A DNA stretch of 64,000 bases from an uncultured Sulfitobacter sp. (GTDB lineage: Bacteria > Pseudomonadota > Alphaproteobacteria > Rhodobacterales > Rhodobacteraceae): contig CANLOQ010000003.1 of the NCBI GenBank assembly GCA_947492925.1, positions 248,001-312,000 on the forward strand, written 5' to 3'. Below the pieces are notes generated by a model. It did no database searches. It saw only the letters and a list, made by a program, of their open reading frames with translations, and was not told the origin of the DNA. Shown here one piece after another: positions 25,245 through 34,966 of this stretch (within the stretch, counting starts at the first letter, position 1; each line of letters starts with the position of its first letter). Position numbers and translations under genes: made by a program.

Positions 25245-26939
25245 TTATCGCAACAGCGGTGTGATGTTGCGCACCACCGCGCGGCGGTTGGCACGCTCGG
25301 CCTCAAGCGTTGGCACTTTCAGCACCGCCTCGCCGTAGCCTTGCGTGATCATATTCTCCGGCGGCACGTCGAAATACTCTGTCAGGGCCAGCGCCACGGT
25401 CTCTGCACGCCGGTCAGACAGGGCAAGGTTATAGCTCGCACTGCCCACAGCATCCGTGTGCCCCTCCACAAGGATCACCGTGCGCGGATCACGCGCCACC
25501 AGATCGCTCAACGCCCGCCCGATATTGGCAAGGCTGCGCGCCTGTTCGGGCCGGATCGCCGCCGAACCGGTCTCAAACCGCACGGCGTCCAGTTCCAGCT
25601 CAGGGGCCAGCGCGCGCACCTGCGTGATCTCGCGCACCTGCCGCAACGAGAACCGCCCGGCCTGCTGCGCGTTCATCTCTGCCTGCAATGCCGCCCGCAA
25701 AGCATTTTCATCCGATGTGCTGGCCTGACGCGAATTCTGCTGCACTTGTGGCAGTTCGTTCACCACCACACGCTCTTCCTGCTGAAGATCGTCAAACAGG
25801 ACGTATTCATTGCCGTGCGGGTCGATGTTGATGCGGCGCAGCACTGTGCCATCGCGTCCGCGAATGGTGATAATCCGGCTTCCGTCCGCCTTCTGGACAA
25901 TGGTCCGCGAGGACCCGTCGTTGAACGTCTCGGTGCTGACTTCATCACCGGGGCGGCGGATCAGCGCGTCGTCGTCCTTCAACACCCGCAAGCCGCCATC
26001 TTCGTCCTCGACCACAACCCGGTCACCGGAATTGCTGATCACTTTGTCACCGTTTTTCAGAACTGTGCCGACAACCGCAGCGCCCAACCCAAGCAGCAAG
26101 GCTTTCTCGAACTTGCTCAAGCCGTCATCTTCCTCTGCCTGTGGTGCCGCGCCGGTAACGGCAGTGTCAAACTCCTCGTCAGACGCGCGTACATCTTCCT
26201 CGCGAACCTCTTGCGTGACCACCTCACCTTCGGCCGCGCCCTCTTCCGCCGCTGCGGCAGCTGCGGCGGCTGCGGCTGCAGCACGTTCCGCCGCCCGGGC
26301 CTCACGGCGCTCCTGCTGTTCAGCCGCCTCTGCTGCGCGCTCCTCTGCGGATTTCTCGGAATTTTCAATCTGCTCGTCCCGTGACTGGATCGGGTTGTCG
26401 GCCCGCTCGGCTTCTTCTGCCGCCAGACGCTCCGCCTCAGCCCGCTCGGCTTCCTCAGCCGCCAGACGCTCAGCCTCAGCCCGCTCAGCTTCCTCAGCCG
26501 CCAGACGCTCCGCCTCGGCCCGCTCAGCTTCCTCTGCGGCCAGACGCTCCGCCTCAGCCCTCTCTGCTTCCTCTGCCGCCAGACGCTCCGCCTCAGCCCG
26601 CTCTGCTTCCTCAGCCGCCAGACGCTCTGCCTCAGCCCGCTCGGCTTCCTCTGCCGCCAGACGCTCCGCCTCCAGCCGTGCCGCTTCATCCTCTGCGGCC
26701 ATCCGCTCCGCTGCGGCTTCTTCGGTCTCGCTCTGCGCTACGGCACCTCCCTGCTCTTCAATCAGGGTCTGCAATTCCTCCGCACTGCGCAAAACACGCT
26801 CCCCCGCCACGCAGGGAAACAGCGTTGTCGTCCCGTCCAGATTACACTCCGAAAGCCCGCCCTGCGCCGGGGCCTGCACCGGCAAGGCCAAGGCCAGGCT
26901 CAGCGTCAGCGCCGTTGTCGATTTGATCGTCTTTTTCAT
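25245..26939 (-). CDS. OmpA-family outer-membrane/peptidoglycan-associated protein with [13 protein letters not shown] repeats
   Basis: A 564-residue exported protein. I chose ATG 26939 because it opens a signal peptide ([20 protein letters not shown], cleavage near 26). Residues about 88-178 are seven 13-residue repeats ([13 protein letters not shown]), a long charged helix likely spanning the periplasm. A second Ala-rich helical stretch follows, then a hydrophobic glycine-rich patch ([17 protein letters not shown], about 285). Next come beta-type repeats with [14 protein letters not shown], and the C-terminal OmpA domain (about 450-564: [29 protein letters not shown]) that binds peptidoglycan. 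It probably links envelope layers. Partner and exact role unknown. Confidence 0.88.
   Translation of the reverse strand: MKKTIKSTTALTLSLALALPVQAPAQGGLSECNLDGTTTLFPCVAGERVLRSAEELQTLIEEQGGAVAQSETEEAAAERMAAEDEAARLEAERLAAEEAERAEAERLAAEEAERAEAERLAAEEAERAEAERLAAEEAERAEAERLAAEEAERAEAERLAAEEAERAEAERLAAEEAERADNPIQSRDEQIENSEKSAEERAAEAAEQQERREARAAERAAAAAAAAAAAAEEGAAEGEVVTQEVREEDVRASDEEFDTAVTGAAPQAEEDDGLSKFEKALLLGLGAAVVGTVLKNGDKVISNSGDRVVVEDEDGGLRVLKDDDALIRRPGDEVSTETFNDGSSRTIVQKADGSRIITIRGRDGTVLRRINIDPHGNEYVLFDDLQQEERVVVNELPQVQQNSRQASTSDENALRAALQAEMNAQQAGRFSLRQVREITQVRALAPELELDAVRFETGSAAIRPEQARSLANIGRALSDLVARDPRTVILVEGHTDAVGSASYNLALSDRRAETVALALTEYFDVPPENMITQGYGEAVLKVPTLEAERANRRAVVRNITPLLR
26404..26676 (-). 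repeat. Seven 39-bp tandem coding repeats
   Basis: Seven in-frame 39-bp units encode the 13-residue charged-helix repeat of the OmpA-family protein. Copies differ mainly at silent sites (for example GCGGCC versus GCGGCA variants), so copy number could vary between strains by recombination. Confidence 0.85.
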
Positions 26940-27095
26940 GGGATATTCCTTCCTTGCGCCCTGTCGAATGCGGCGGGCGTTCAATATCCAACAAATAAAG
27001 GCGTCAGCGGTTCCGCTATGCAATAACAACGGCAAAAAACCGCGCCTGTTGCCAGACGCGGCTTTCAAAACATTGCCTGATTTCAGAGTGTTGGG

Positions 27096-27887
27096 TCAGG
27101 CCAGCGCAGCAACCGCCCGTTTGGTCATCACACCGACCAAATGCGCGCGATATGCACCTGTGCCGTGCAAATCGCTGATCATCTCATCACCGCTCACACT
27201 CAGACCCGCCACCGCATCGGCGGAAAAATTCGACGACAGCGCCGCTTCCGCCTCGCTCCAGCGGAAAACACCGTTGTTGGATGCCCCAGTCACCGCCACC
27301 CGCACACCATCCGCGAACCTGGCCACAAACACAGCAACCAGCGGAAAGCGGGATGCGGGCTGGATCATCTTCTCGTAATGCGCCGCCTGGGGGATCGGAA
27401 ACTTCACCTCCGTGACGATCTCACCCTCTTCCAGCGCGGTCTCGAACATCCCCTTGAAATAATCATCCGCCGCGATTTCGCGGGTGTTGGTCACAACCGT
27501 CGCTCCACTGCCCAGCACCGCCGCCGGATAGCAGGCGGACGGATCATTGTTGGCAACCGACCCGCCAATGGTCCCGCGGTTGCGCACCGCAGGATCGCCA
27601 ATGCGCGCAGCCAGCGAGGCAAGACCGGGATAATCATCCTTTGCCTCGCGCATCACCGTGGCATGTGTCGTCGCCCCGCCAATGCACAGACGCCCCTCAT
27701 CGTCATTGCACACGCCCTTCATCTCGTCGATGCCATGCAGCGACACAAGCGTCGACGGCATGGCCAGCCGCGCCTTCAGCGTCGGGATCAAGGTCTGCCC
27801 CCCGCTCAAGGGCTGCGCCTCGTCCGCCTTCAGCGCCTGCACCGCATCCGCAATCGTCGTGGGTTTTGCGATATCGAAATTATACAT
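27096..27887 (-). CDS. Molybdenum hydroxylase FAD subunit (CoxM-like)
   Basis: Medium, FAD-binding subunit of a CO dehydrogenase/xanthine oxidase-type hydroxylase, 263 residues. FAD motifs are LSGGQTLIPTLKARLA (pyrophosphate loop, near 30) and TIGGSVANNDPSACYPAAVL (near 108). The C-terminal CO_deh_flav_C region spans about 165-262. It takes electrons from the 2Fe-2S subunit. It is last in the coxS-VOC-coxL-coxM order on the minus strand, 75 bases after coxL. True substrate of the complex is unknown because the large subunit is form II. Confidence 0.92.
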   Translation of the reverse strand: MYNFDIAKPTTIADAVQALKADEAQPLSGGQTLIPTLKARLAMPSTLVSLHGIDEMKGVCNDDEGRLCIGGATTHATVMREAKDDYPGLASLAARIGDPAVRNRGTIGGSVANNDPSACYPAAVLGSGATVVTNTREIAADDYFKGMFETALEEGEIVTEVKFPIPQAAHYEKMIQPASRFPLVAVFVARFADGVRVAVTGASNNGVFRWSEAEAALSSNFSADAVAGLSVSGDEMISDLHGTGAYRAHLVGVMTKRAVAALA

Positions 27888-27962
27888 TTAGTAGTGTCCT
27901 TTCTTCCCGCCGGAGGGGCCTGTGCCGCACCCCCGGCTTCATCTTTCCATTACAACTCAAAT

Positions 27963-30326
27963 TCAACCGTGCATCGCGGACCACACCCGCGATGGCGACA
28001 CGGGCATGTCGATATGACCCACATCATGCCCGCCCGAACGCATCGCATCCAGCACCGCATTGACCACCGACGGAGGAGAGCCGATGGCCCCCGCCTCGCC
28101 GCAGCCTTTCACCCCCAGCGGGTTATGCGTGCAGGGTGTCTGGCACGAATGATCCACGTCATACATTGGCAAATCACTGGCCCGTGGCATCGCGTAATCC
28201 ATGTAGGAAGCGCTCAGCAACTGGCCGTCCTCGTCGTAGGCGCAGTTTTCAAGCAAGGCCTGCCCGATCCCCTGCGCCAGACCGCCGTGGACCTGTCCAG
28301 TTACGATCATCGGGTTGATGATATTGCCGAAATCATCCGCCGCCGAGAACCGCTCGATGGTGACCTGACCCGTCTCTGGGTCCAGTTCCACTTCACAGGC
28401 ATAGGCACCGGAAGGATAGGTAAAGTTGGACGGATCGTAGAATGCCGTCTCTTCCAGACCCGGCTCGATATCATCCAGCGGATAGTTATGCGGCACATAG
28501 GCGGCCAGTGTCACATCGCCCCAGGCCACGGATTTATCCGTGCCCGCCACGCTGAACGCACCGTCCTTCAGCTCGATATCCCCTTCGGAGGCTTCCAGCA
28601 GGTGTGACGCGATCTTCTTGGCCTTGGCGATGATCTTTTCGGTTGCCCGCACCATCGCCGATCCGCCCACCGCGATGGAACGTGACCCATAGGTGCCCAT
28701 GCCCATCGGCACTTTGGAGGTGTCGCCATGCACGATATCGACCATGCTTTCGTCGATCCCGATCATCTCGGCCACCACTTGCGCGAAAGACGTCTCATGC
28801 CCCTGCCCGTGGGAATGTGATCCGGTCATGACAACCAGCCCGCCGGTGGCATTCACCCGCACCGTGGCGCTTTCGTAAAGCCCCGCACGCGCGCCCAACT
28901 GCCCCACAAGGTTCGATGGCGCGATGCCGCAGGCCTCGATATAGCAGTTCACGCCAAAGCCGCGCAGCTTGCCCCGGCTTTCGCTTTCCTTGCGCCGGGC
29001 GGCAAAGCCCGCAAGGTCCGCCATCTCTTCCAGCTTGTCCATCGTGGCCACGTAATCGCCCGTGTCATACTCAACCGCCACCGGCGTGGCGTAGGGGAAC
29101 TGCGTGATAAAGTTCTGACGGCGCAGCTTGATCGGGTCCACACCCAGCTCATGCGCCGCTTTGTCCACCAGCCGCTCCAGCTGATAGGTCGCCTCGGGCC
29201 GTCCGGCACCGCGGTAGGCGTCAACGGGAACGGTGTTGGTGAACACCGCCTTCACGTTCACATAAATCAGCGGCGTCTTGTAGTTGCCCGCCATCAGCGT
29301 GCCGTGCAGCCATGTCGGCACCGACGGCGCAAAGGTCGACAGATAGGCGCCCATGTTGGCGTAAGTATCCGTGCGCAGCGCAGTAAAGTTGTTGTCCGCA
29401 TCCAGCGCCAGTTCGATCTTGGTCACGTGGTCACGCCCGTGCGCGTCCGAGATAAAGGCCTCCGACCGCGTGCTGGTCCATTTGACCGGACGGTTGATCG
29501 CCTTGGCCGCAAAGGTACAAAACGCCTCTTCCTGATAGTGGAAGATTTTCGTGCCGAACCCGCCGCCCACATCCGGGGCCACAACGCGCAGCTTGTGCTC
29601 TGGAATGCCAAGAACAAAGGCGCCCATCAAAAGCCGGATGACATGCGGGTTCTGGGACGTGGTATAAAGCGTATGTTCCCCGTCCGACCGGTTGTAATCG
29701 CCAATCGCGACACGCGGCTCCATCGGGTTGGCCACCAGACGGTTATTGGTCAGCTCAAGCGTTGTGACATGCGCCGCTTTTTCAAACGCCTCATCCACCG
29801 CACCCTTGTTTTCTTCCACAAAGCCCCAGTCATAACACAGGTTTGAGGTCAGATCGTCGTGCACCTTGGGCGCACCGTCCTTGACCGCATCCTTCATGTT
29901 CACCACCGCAGGCAGTTCCGCGATATCAACCTCAATCGCTTCCGCCGCATCGCGCGCCTGTGCAAGGCTCTCGGCCACAACGGCGGCAATCGGCTCACCC
30001 ACATGGCGGACCTTGCCGTGGGCCAGAACGGGGTGCTTGGGCTCCTGCATGGCCTCGCCGTGCTTGTCGGTCACCTGCCAGCCGCAGGGCATCCCGCCCA
30101 CTGCTTCAAAATCATCGCCGGTAAAGATCTGGATCACACCGGGCATCTTCGCCGCTGCCTCGGTGTTCACCGATGTCAGCGTGCCGTGCGCGATGTCCGA
30201 GCGCAGGAAATGCACATAGGCCTGTCCGCGCAGGTTCATATCATCGGTATAATTTCCATTGCCGGTCAAAAACCGGACGTCCTCGCGCCGCTTGCTGCTG
30301 GCACCAATTCCACCGTCCTTTGGCAT
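27963..30326 (-). CDS. Molybdenum hydroxylase large subunit, form II CoxL-like
   Basis: Molybdopterin cytosine dinucleotide-binding catalytic subunit, 787 residues from the ATG at 30326 (GGGAGAGAG just upstream; longer in-frame extension rejected). Domain order: aldehyde oxidase/xanthine dehydrogenase a/b hammerhead (about 15-130), then the Mo-binding region. The active-site loop reads [10 protein letters not shown] near residue 369. Genuine CO dehydrogenases (form I) have AYRCSFR with the Cu-binding Cys; AYRGAGR marks form II, whose physiological substrate is mostly unknown. The C-terminal Mo-pocket motif [14 protein letters not shown] carries the conserved Glu. I would not call this a CO dehydrogenase. 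Confidence 0.93.
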   Translation of the reverse strand: MPKDGGIGASSKRREDVRFLTGNGNYTDDMNLRGQAYVHFLRSDIAHGTLTSVNTEAAAKMPGVIQIFTGDDFEAVGGMPCGWQVTDKHGEAMQEPKHPVLAHGKVRHVGEPIAAVVAESLAQARDAAEAIEVDIAELPAVVNMKDAVKDGAPKVHDDLTSNLCYDWGFVEENKGAVDEAFEKAAHVTTLELTNNRLVANPMEPRVAIGDYNRSDGEHTLYTTSQNPHVIRLLMGAFVLGIPEHKLRVVAPDVGGGFGTKIFHYQEEAFCTFAAKAINRPVKWTSTRSEAFISDAHGRDHVTKIELALDADNNFTALRTDTYANMGAYLSTFAPSVPTWLHGTLMAGNYKTPLIYVNVKAVFTNTVPVDAYRGAGRPEATYQLERLVDKAAHELGVDPIKLRRQNFITQFPYATPVAVEYDTGDYVATMDKLEEMADLAGFAARRKESESRGKLRGFGVNCYIEACGIAPSNLVGQLGARAGLYESATVRVNATGGLVVMTGSHSHGQGHETSFAQVVAEMIGIDESMVDIVHGDTSKVPMGMGTYGSRSIAVGGSAMVRATEKIIAKAKKIASHLLEASEGDIELKDGAFSVAGTDKSVAWGDVTLAAYVPHNYPLDDIEPGLEETAFYDPSNFTYPSGAYACEVELDPETGQVTIERFSAADDFGNIINPMIVTGQVHGGLAQGIGQALLENCAYDEDGQLLSASYMDYAMPRASDLPMYDVDHSCQTPCTHNPLGVKGCGEAGAIGSPPSVVNAVLDAMRSGGHDVGHIDMPVSPSRVWSAMHG

Positions 30327-30344
30327 AGTCTCTCTCCCTGTCAC

Positions 30345-30463
30345 GGTGCACTTCAAGTGCACCTTACGTTTCCGACGATGTCCCGTAAGGTGCAACCCTG
30401 GTGCGCCCCCCGCATCGCCACTGTTTTCCTTCGCAAATCGTAAGGTGCACGTCCCCGTGCACC
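30345..30463. repeat. Three REP-like CGTAAGGTGCA hairpins between the VOC gene and coxL
   Basis: Each unit has a CGTAA head followed by a hairpin. R1 (30345-30368, minus orientation) has 9-bp arms GGTGCACTT. R2 (30384-30407, plus) has a 6-bp stem GGTGCA/TGCGCC with one G-U pair. R3 (30439-30463, plus) has 8-bp arms GGTGCACG. The head and the first GGTG match the 43-bp array at 50440-50654. They fill the only sizeable gap inside this operon. Confidence 0.7.
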
Positions 30464-30469
30464 CCGCTG

Positions 30470-30802
30470 TCACTTTTCCTGATGCAACCCAAAGCGCACA
30501 CCGCGCGGGTCTGTGCAGGTTGCAAACCGGCCATAACCGGGGGCGTCCGCAATCTCTCCCATCAGGGCACCCCCCGCCGATTTCACCCGCGCCACCGCAA
30601 CTTCAATGTTCTCGACCGCCAGATAGGGCACCATGCAGGGCGTCCCTTCCTCGTGAATCCCTACCTTACGGGTGCCATCGGTGAAATACCCACCACGCCC
30701 CTCGCCCATGTCTTCCCAGGTCCAGCCCATCACGGCGGTGAAGAACGCCGTGGTGCTGGCCGGGTCATCCGTGCCGATCTCGATGAAGTCCGGACCGCTC
30801 AC
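30470..30802 (-). CDS. VOC-superfamily (glyoxalase-like) protein in the cox operon
   Basis: A 110-residue single-domain vicinal-oxygen-chelate protein: PDFIEIGTDDPASTTAFFTA at the start, GYFTDGTRKVGIHEEG in the middle, TCTDPRGVRFGLHQEK at the end. The start is GTG at 30802, directly after the coxS TAG, so translation is coupled. Usual VOC metal ligands (H/Q and E) are only partly evident. It has no known role in molybdenum hydroxylases; it may act on the product or substrate of the oxidase. That is guesswork from position. Confidence 0.82.
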   Translation of the reverse strand: MSGPDFIEIGTDDPASTTAFFTAVMGWTWEDMGEGRGGYFTDGTRKVGIHEEGTPCMVPYLAVENIEVAVARVKSAGGALMGEIADAPGYGRFATCTDPRGVRFGLHQEK

Positions 30803-31288
30803 CTATTCTGCTGCAATCGCCGAGACATCCTGCCCGGAGGCCGCTATGATCGCCTTGACGATGTTGTGATAGCCCGTGCAGCGGCAGATATTGCCGTCCA
30901 GATAGTGCCGCACCTCTGCCTCGCTTGGCTTTGGGTTGTCCTTCAACAGTGCCGCCGCCGACATCACCATGCCCGGTGTGCAAAACCCGCACTGCAACCC
31001 GTGATGATCCTGAAACGCCTGCTGAATCACGTTCAGCGATCCATCCGCATTGGCCTGCCCTTCGATGGTGGCAACCTCCGCCCCGTCAGCCTCAATCGCA
31101 AACATCGTGCAGGCCTTCACCGCCTCACCGTTCACATGGACGACGCAAGCGCCACACTGGCTGGTGTCACAGCCGATATGCGTGCCGGTCAGTTCCAGAT
31201 CATCCCTCAAAAATTGCGCCAGCAACGTGCGGCCTTCCACGTCACCGGACGCTTCCTTGCCGTTCACAGTCATTTTGACCTGTGCCAT
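30803..31288 (-). CDS. Molybdenum hydroxylase 2Fe-2S subunit (CoxS-like)
   Basis: Small iron-sulfur subunit, 161 residues from the ATG at 31288, which is preceded by GGGAGGAAC; the in-frame upstream extension lacks homology. The N-terminal plant-ferredoxin-type cluster has CDTSQCGAC near 42-50 and a fourth Cys in KACTMFA. The C-terminal four-helix cluster has [10 protein letters not shown] and [10 protein letters not shown]. It passes electrons from the molybdenum centre to FAD. First structural gene of the oxidase operon; 283 bases separate it from the upstream accessory genes. Confidence 0.94.
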   Translation of the reverse strand: MAQVKMTVNGKEASGDVEGRTLLAQFLRDDLELTGTHIGCDTSQCGACVVHVNGEAVKACTMFAIEADGAEVATIEGQANADGSLNVIQQAFQDHHGLQCGFCTPGMVMSAAALLKDNPKPSEAEVRHYLDGNICRCTGYHNIVKAIIAASGQDVSAIAAE

Positions 31289-31571
31289 AAGTTCCTCCCT
31301 TGGTGTTCTTGTTGGATCAGAGTTAAGCACGCAACCGATGGGTTGAGAACCACAAAAATTCCGCAGGCCACGGAAAGAGCAGGATAATGCGTCACGCCGC
31401 GCAAAGCGCTCCGATTTGCCGCACCCCGCGCAAAGGGATGGTGCGTGCAAGCAATGATCCCGCCTCAGGCGCGCGACCCAGCCACCCAGACCTGCGCATC
31501 CGACGCAAAATCAAAACGCGCCTGACCGCTCTTTTTTCAAATTACCGAAGCAATCAGAAGACCAACTGCGC

Positions 31572-32417
31572 TTAAAGCCTGCAGAACAGTTCATGCTGGC
31601 GCACCGTCTCCCGCCCGCCCATCCGCGCCATAAACCGCGCAAAACCTGCATCTTTGGCCTGCGCATTCAACAACCGCAACGGCCCCTCGGTCTGCGCCTG
31701 CTCCAGCAAACCCAGCAGCGCCCGTCCGATGCCCGCACCGCGCCTGTCAGGGCGCACCGCGATCTGCGCCACCACACCCTGCGGCGGCACCGACACCGCA
31801 AAGCCCGCAAGCCCGTCCGCATCGCGCATGGCAAAACAGCGCGTGTCGTTTCCGCAGCGCACGATCGCCGCGTCATCGTTCTGCCAGGACGGCGCCCAGT
31901 CACGGCAATGCGCCACCTCCGGCGCAATCTCATGCCACTGTACCGCTGCAATTCCTGCCGTCTCTCCCGCGTGCCCGATCCCGCCTTCCTCAAAGGTATG
32001 GCACTGCAACACCCGCCTTTGCGCCATACCCAGCCCTGCATAAAGCGGAGCGGCCCGGTCATTGCCGACAATCACCTCGGTCTGGAATGTCTCGACGCCG
32101 CGCGCGCGCAGGTCTTCCATGCACCGCGCGCCCATCCGCCGGGCCAGCCCGCGTCTGCGATACTCCGGCAGTGTGCCGCTAGTGATCAGGTAGGCCGCAG
32201 GCCCGTTGACAGACACCAGCCACAGCGCCACGGCTTTCTCACCGTCAAACGCCACCAGGCTGTCCGCCGCACTCAACCCACGCTGGCGCATCAGGAACGC
32301 AAAGGCGGCCTGCGTGGGCTGCAACGGCACCGTGTAATCGGCAAATGACGCCACCATCGCAGCGCGCAGCACCGCCATCGGCACACCGTCCGCCCGTTCG
32401 ATCCTGATCTCAGCCAT
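31572..32417 (-). CDS. Tandem GNAT-type N-acetyltransferase
   Basis: A 281-residue protein with two GNAT-like halves. The first (about 1-145) has the acetyl-CoA loop SGTLPEYRRRGLARRMG; the second (about 160-281) has AVRPDRRGAGIGRALLGLL. It overlaps the molybdopterin-binding gene by 8 bases and so belongs to the cox accessory set. Substrate unknown; no established link between GNAT enzymes and molybdoenzyme maturation, so cotranscription may be incidental. Confidence 0.85.
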   Translation of the reverse strand: MAEIRIERADGVPMAVLRAAMVASFADYTVPLQPTQAAFAFLMRQRGLSAADSLVAFDGEKAVALWLVSVNGPAAYLITSGTLPEYRRRGLARRMGARCMEDLRARGVETFQTEVIVGNDRAAPLYAGLGMAQRRVLQCHTFEEGGIGHAGETAGIAAVQWHEIAPEVAHCRDWAPSWQNDDAAIVRCGNDTRCFAMRDADGLAGFAVSVPPQGVVAQIAVRPDRRGAGIGRALLGLLEQAQTEGPLRLLNAQAKDAGFARFMARMGGRETVRQHELFCRL

Positions 32418-33411
32418 CTGCCCTGCGCCCCCGTCTTGGCTGGGGCCGCGTGGGAATTTCTTTCAGCAATCCACCGACCCCCATTCCCGCAATATCCTGC
32501 GCCGTCACCGCCACCCCGCAGACGACCCGGCTCAGCACCCAATCCGCCCCGTTCAGCGCGGGCGACCGCGCGCAGCCGGGCAGACCAATCACCGCCCGGC
32601 CCGCAATGTCCCCCAGAAACAGCAGATTGCCCGGATCAACCGGCATCCCAAAGCGCGCCACGCTCCCGCCCGCTGCACGCACCGCACGCGGGGCCACATC
32701 ATCAATGTCCGACGTGGCAGATCCCGTGAGAATCAGCACCAGATCCCCCCGCGCCGCCTCCAGCGCCGCCGCCAGCGCGTCCGTCTCATGACGCACCATC
32801 ACCACATCCGCCAACGCCACCCCCAGCGCGTCCAGCCGTCCCGCAATCGCTTCGCGCCCCTTGTCACCGACACCGCCCTCAATTTGCGTGATGATCAAGA
32901 CTGCCTGCCGCAGCACCGGCGTCGCAAACCTCACAGCCCCAGCACCCGCCGCCAGAGCGGCCCGGTCCAGCGCTTTTGCGTTCACCCCGTAGGAAATGAT
33001 CTTGATCGTGGCGATCATCCCGCCCGACGCCATCTGCTGGTGCGGCGGCACCGTGGCAATCGTGATCATCGGATCGACCGCGTTCACCGCCTCCAGCGCC
33101 GCCACATCCAGCAGCACAACACCCGGCCCATCCGCCAAAAGGTTCACCCGCCCGGTAAATGGCGCGGTCACCTTTATTCCGGCGGCCTTGCCCAGCACCG
33201 CCGCCGCCAGCCGCGCTGCGGCCGCATCCTCCCCCACATCCTCAGGCCCCAGCCGCGCAACAATCACCTCCGCAGCCCCCGCCGCCCGAAGCGCCGCGAC
33301 ATCATCCGCGTCCAATATGCGCCCCTTGCGCAGCCGCCCATCCGCAGTCTTGACCGAATGGGCCAACACCGCCCCTTCGGCCCGATGCACAGGAACCGCC
33401 CCGAATTTCAC
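32410..33411 (-). CDS. Molybdopterin-binding (MoCF/MoeA-like) protein, probable cofactor-handling
   Basis: A 333-residue protein. A SAF-like N-terminal region (VPVHRAEGAVLAHSVKTADG, RLRKGRILDADDV) precedes a MoCF fold (about 160-310) with LILTGSATSDIDDV and VIGLPGCARSP, the molybdopterin-binding signatures. Related proteins occur fused to a MocA-type cytidylyltransferase; here that second domain is absent. Expected to bind or sort molybdenum cofactor (MCD) for the CoxL subunit together with XdhC. Overlaps xdhC by four bases. Confidence 0.82.
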   Translation of the reverse strand: MKFGAVPVHRAEGAVLAHSVKTADGRLRKGRILDADDVAALRAAGAAEVIVARLGPEDVGEDAAAARLAAAVLGKAAGIKVTAPFTGRVNLLADGPGVVLLDVAALEAVNAVDPMITIATVPPHQQMASGGMIATIKIISYGVNAKALDRAALAAGAGAVRFATPVLRQAVLIITQIEGGVGDKGREAIAGRLDALGVALADVVMVRHETDALAAALEAARGDLVLILTGSATSDIDDVAPRAVRAAGGSVARFGMPVDPGNLLFLGDIAGRAVIGLPGCARSPALNGADWVLSRVVCGVAVTAQDIAGMGVGGLLKEIPTRPQPRRGRRADG

Positions 33412-34376
33412 GGCTTTCTCAACGTCTGGATCATCTGCGCCATGATCGACACTGCAATCTCCGCCGGTCCCGCCGCCCCTATATCAAGCCCCACAGGTCC
33501 CGCGATCCGCCCGATCTGACCGGGCGCAAACCCCGCAGCGCTCAGCCGTTCAACCCGCCCCGCATGGGTGCGCTTGCTGCCCAGTGCCCCGATGTAAAAG
33601 GCGTCCGAGCGTAACGCGACATGCAACGCGGGATCATCCAGCTTGGGATCATGGGTTAGCAACACCACCGCCGTGCGCGCATCCACGCCAATCTCGTCCA
33701 GCGCCTCGTCCGGCCAGTCATTCACCACACGTGCCTGCGGAAACCGTGCCGCGGACCCAAACGCCTCACGCGGATCAACCACCACCGGATCAAAACCCAC
33801 CGCGCGCGCCATCCCGCAAAGTGTCTGCGCAATATGCACGCCGCCCACAACGATCAGTCGCAAGGGCGGGTTATGCACCGCCACAAACGTCGCCCCATCC
33901 TCGCTCACGCCCGACCGGTCCATCCTGAAGCGCGCCTCATGCCCCTCACGCACCAGCGCGCGCGCCGATCCATCCAGCGCCACCTCATAGGCCACCTGCA
34001 CGCGCCCCGCCCGTGCCTCAACCAGCTCGCGCAGCATCGCCACCGGCATTCCGCCCGCGCCCACCGGCTCCACCAGAATCCGGATATTCCCGCCGCAGGC
34101 CAGCCCCACGGCAAAGGCATCCCCGTCACTCACGCCGTATTCCAGCACCCGGGTGCCACCACCCTCCAGCACCTCCAGCGCCTCGATTACAACCGCCCCC
34201 TCAACACAGCCGCCCGAAACGGAACCCTCCATCTCGCCCTCGCCCGAGATCACCAGTTGCGCACCCACTCGCCGCGGTGCCGACCCCCATGTCTCGATCA
34301 CCGTGGCCAGCGCCGCGCCTTTGCCACTCTCAACCCAGTCCAGCGCCTGTTCCGGTGCCCGTTCGCTCTGCTGCAT
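33408..34376 (-). CDS. XdhC/CoxI-family molybdoenzyme maturation factor
   Basis: A 322-residue protein with both parts of the family: the N-terminal XdhC_CoxI domain (about 10-75, WVESGKGAALATVIETWGS, GGCVEGAVVIEAL) and a C-terminal Rossmann domain (about 165-310, RLIVVGGVHIAQTLC, YIGALGSKRTH). XdhC binds molybdenum cofactor and aids its sulfuration before insertion. The ATG at 34376 has GAGGGAGA upstream; the longer frame runs into the palindromic element. First of xdhC-MoCF-GNAT, upstream of coxS. Confidence 0.92.
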   Translation of the reverse strand: MQQSERAPEQALDWVESGKGAALATVIETWGSAPRRVGAQLVISGEGEMEGSVSGGCVEGAVVIEALEVLEGGGTRVLEYGVSDGDAFAVGLACGGNIRILVEPVGAGGMPVAMLRELVEARAGRVQVAYEVALDGSARALVREGHEARFRMDRSGVSEDGATFVAVHNPPLRLIVVGGVHIAQTLCGMARAVGFDPVVVDPREAFGSAARFPQARVVNDWPDEALDEIGVDARTAVVLLTHDPKLDDPALHVALRSDAFYIGALGSKRTHAGRVERLSAAGFAPGQIGRIAGPVGLDIGAAGPAEIAVSIMAQMIQTLRKP

Positions 34377-34397
34377 GAAAATCTCCCTCAAGTCTCT

Positions 34398-34554
34398 GGT
34401 CCGGAGCCGCCTTTGCGTGGGGCCGGCCCGGCGGGGCGATGGCCGGGGGTCCAGAAAAACCGCCGAGGGGCCCCTTTGGGGATACGGTCTGTTTTTCTGG
34501 ACCCCCGGACAGCGTTTTGCCAGGACAGGACACATGCAAAGGCGGCTCCGGACC
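34398..34554 (+). repeat. Nested-palindrome element, copy 2 (xdhC-bolA intergenic region)
   Basis: The 349-base gap 34377-34725 contains no gene but this element. Outer arms are a perfect 19 bp (34398-34416 and 34536-34554). Inner arms are a perfect 18 bp (34443-34460 and 34491-34508). The core 34461-34490 begins CGCCGAGGGG, has a CCCC-TTT-GGGG mini-hairpin and ends ATACGGTCT. It begins 22 bases upstream of xdhC. Relative to copy 1 the core is conserved while both stems differ in sequence. Confidence 0.8.
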
Positions 34555-34725
34555 CTCTGGGACGGTGAGCCTGCAGCGCCCCTTCTTCACAAATGTAATG
34601 CGCGGGGCACCCGCGCTCAATCAGATAACGCCACAGACCCGAATTACCGGCCACCAGCTTGCACACCGCCCGCCCCCCTACTACATCTATGCCCAAAGAC
34701 TGATGCCACAGCCGGAGCCCGCCCC

Positions 34726-34962
34726 ATGCCCATGCAAGCCCACGAAATCGAAGAGCTGATCCGCGCCTCCTTTCCCGACGCACAGATCGAGGTGCAGGGC
34801 AACGACGGCGTGCACATGGCTGCAATGGTGGTCGACCCCTCTTTCAAGGGCATGAACCGTGTGCAGCAGCAACGCGCCGTCTATGCCGCGCTCAAAGGCA
34901 AGATGGACGGCTCCAACGGCGAATTGCACGCGCTGGCGCTGACCACCCGCGCGCCGGAGTAG
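34726..34962 (+). CDS. BolA-family protein
   Basis: A 78-residue BolA protein (KH-like fold) with HEIEELIRASFPDAQIEVQG and a helix ending MNRVQQQRAVYAALKGKM, then HALALTTRAPE with the conserved histidine. BolA proteins bind a [2Fe-2S] cluster with monothiol glutaredoxin Grx4; that partner is encoded 345 bases downstream. I took the ATG at 34726 because it gives the normal family length; 34732 is an alternative. Probable operon with the small membrane protein and grxD. Confidence 0.93.
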   Translation: MPMQAHEIEELIRASFPDAQIEVQGNDGVHMAAMVVDPSFKGMNRVQQQRAVYAALKGKMDGSNGELHALALTTRAPE

Positions 34963-34966
34963 CGGC

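Noticed and set aside
26404-26676. CRISPR-like or minisatellite array
   Set aside because: The 39-bp units are in frame and encode a helical repeat inside a gene.
25810-27378. 522-residue Ser/Ala-rich plus-strand frame over the OmpA gene
   Set aside because: Antisense of the 39-bp repeats; the minus strand carries signal peptide and OmpA domain.
27963-30326. Genuine aerobic CO dehydrogenase
   Set aside because: The active-site loop is AYRGAGR (form II), without the Cu-binding cysteine of form I.
34153-34725. N-terminal extension of bolA
   Set aside because: The frame runs through xdhC antisense and the palindromic element; BolA has normal length from 34726.
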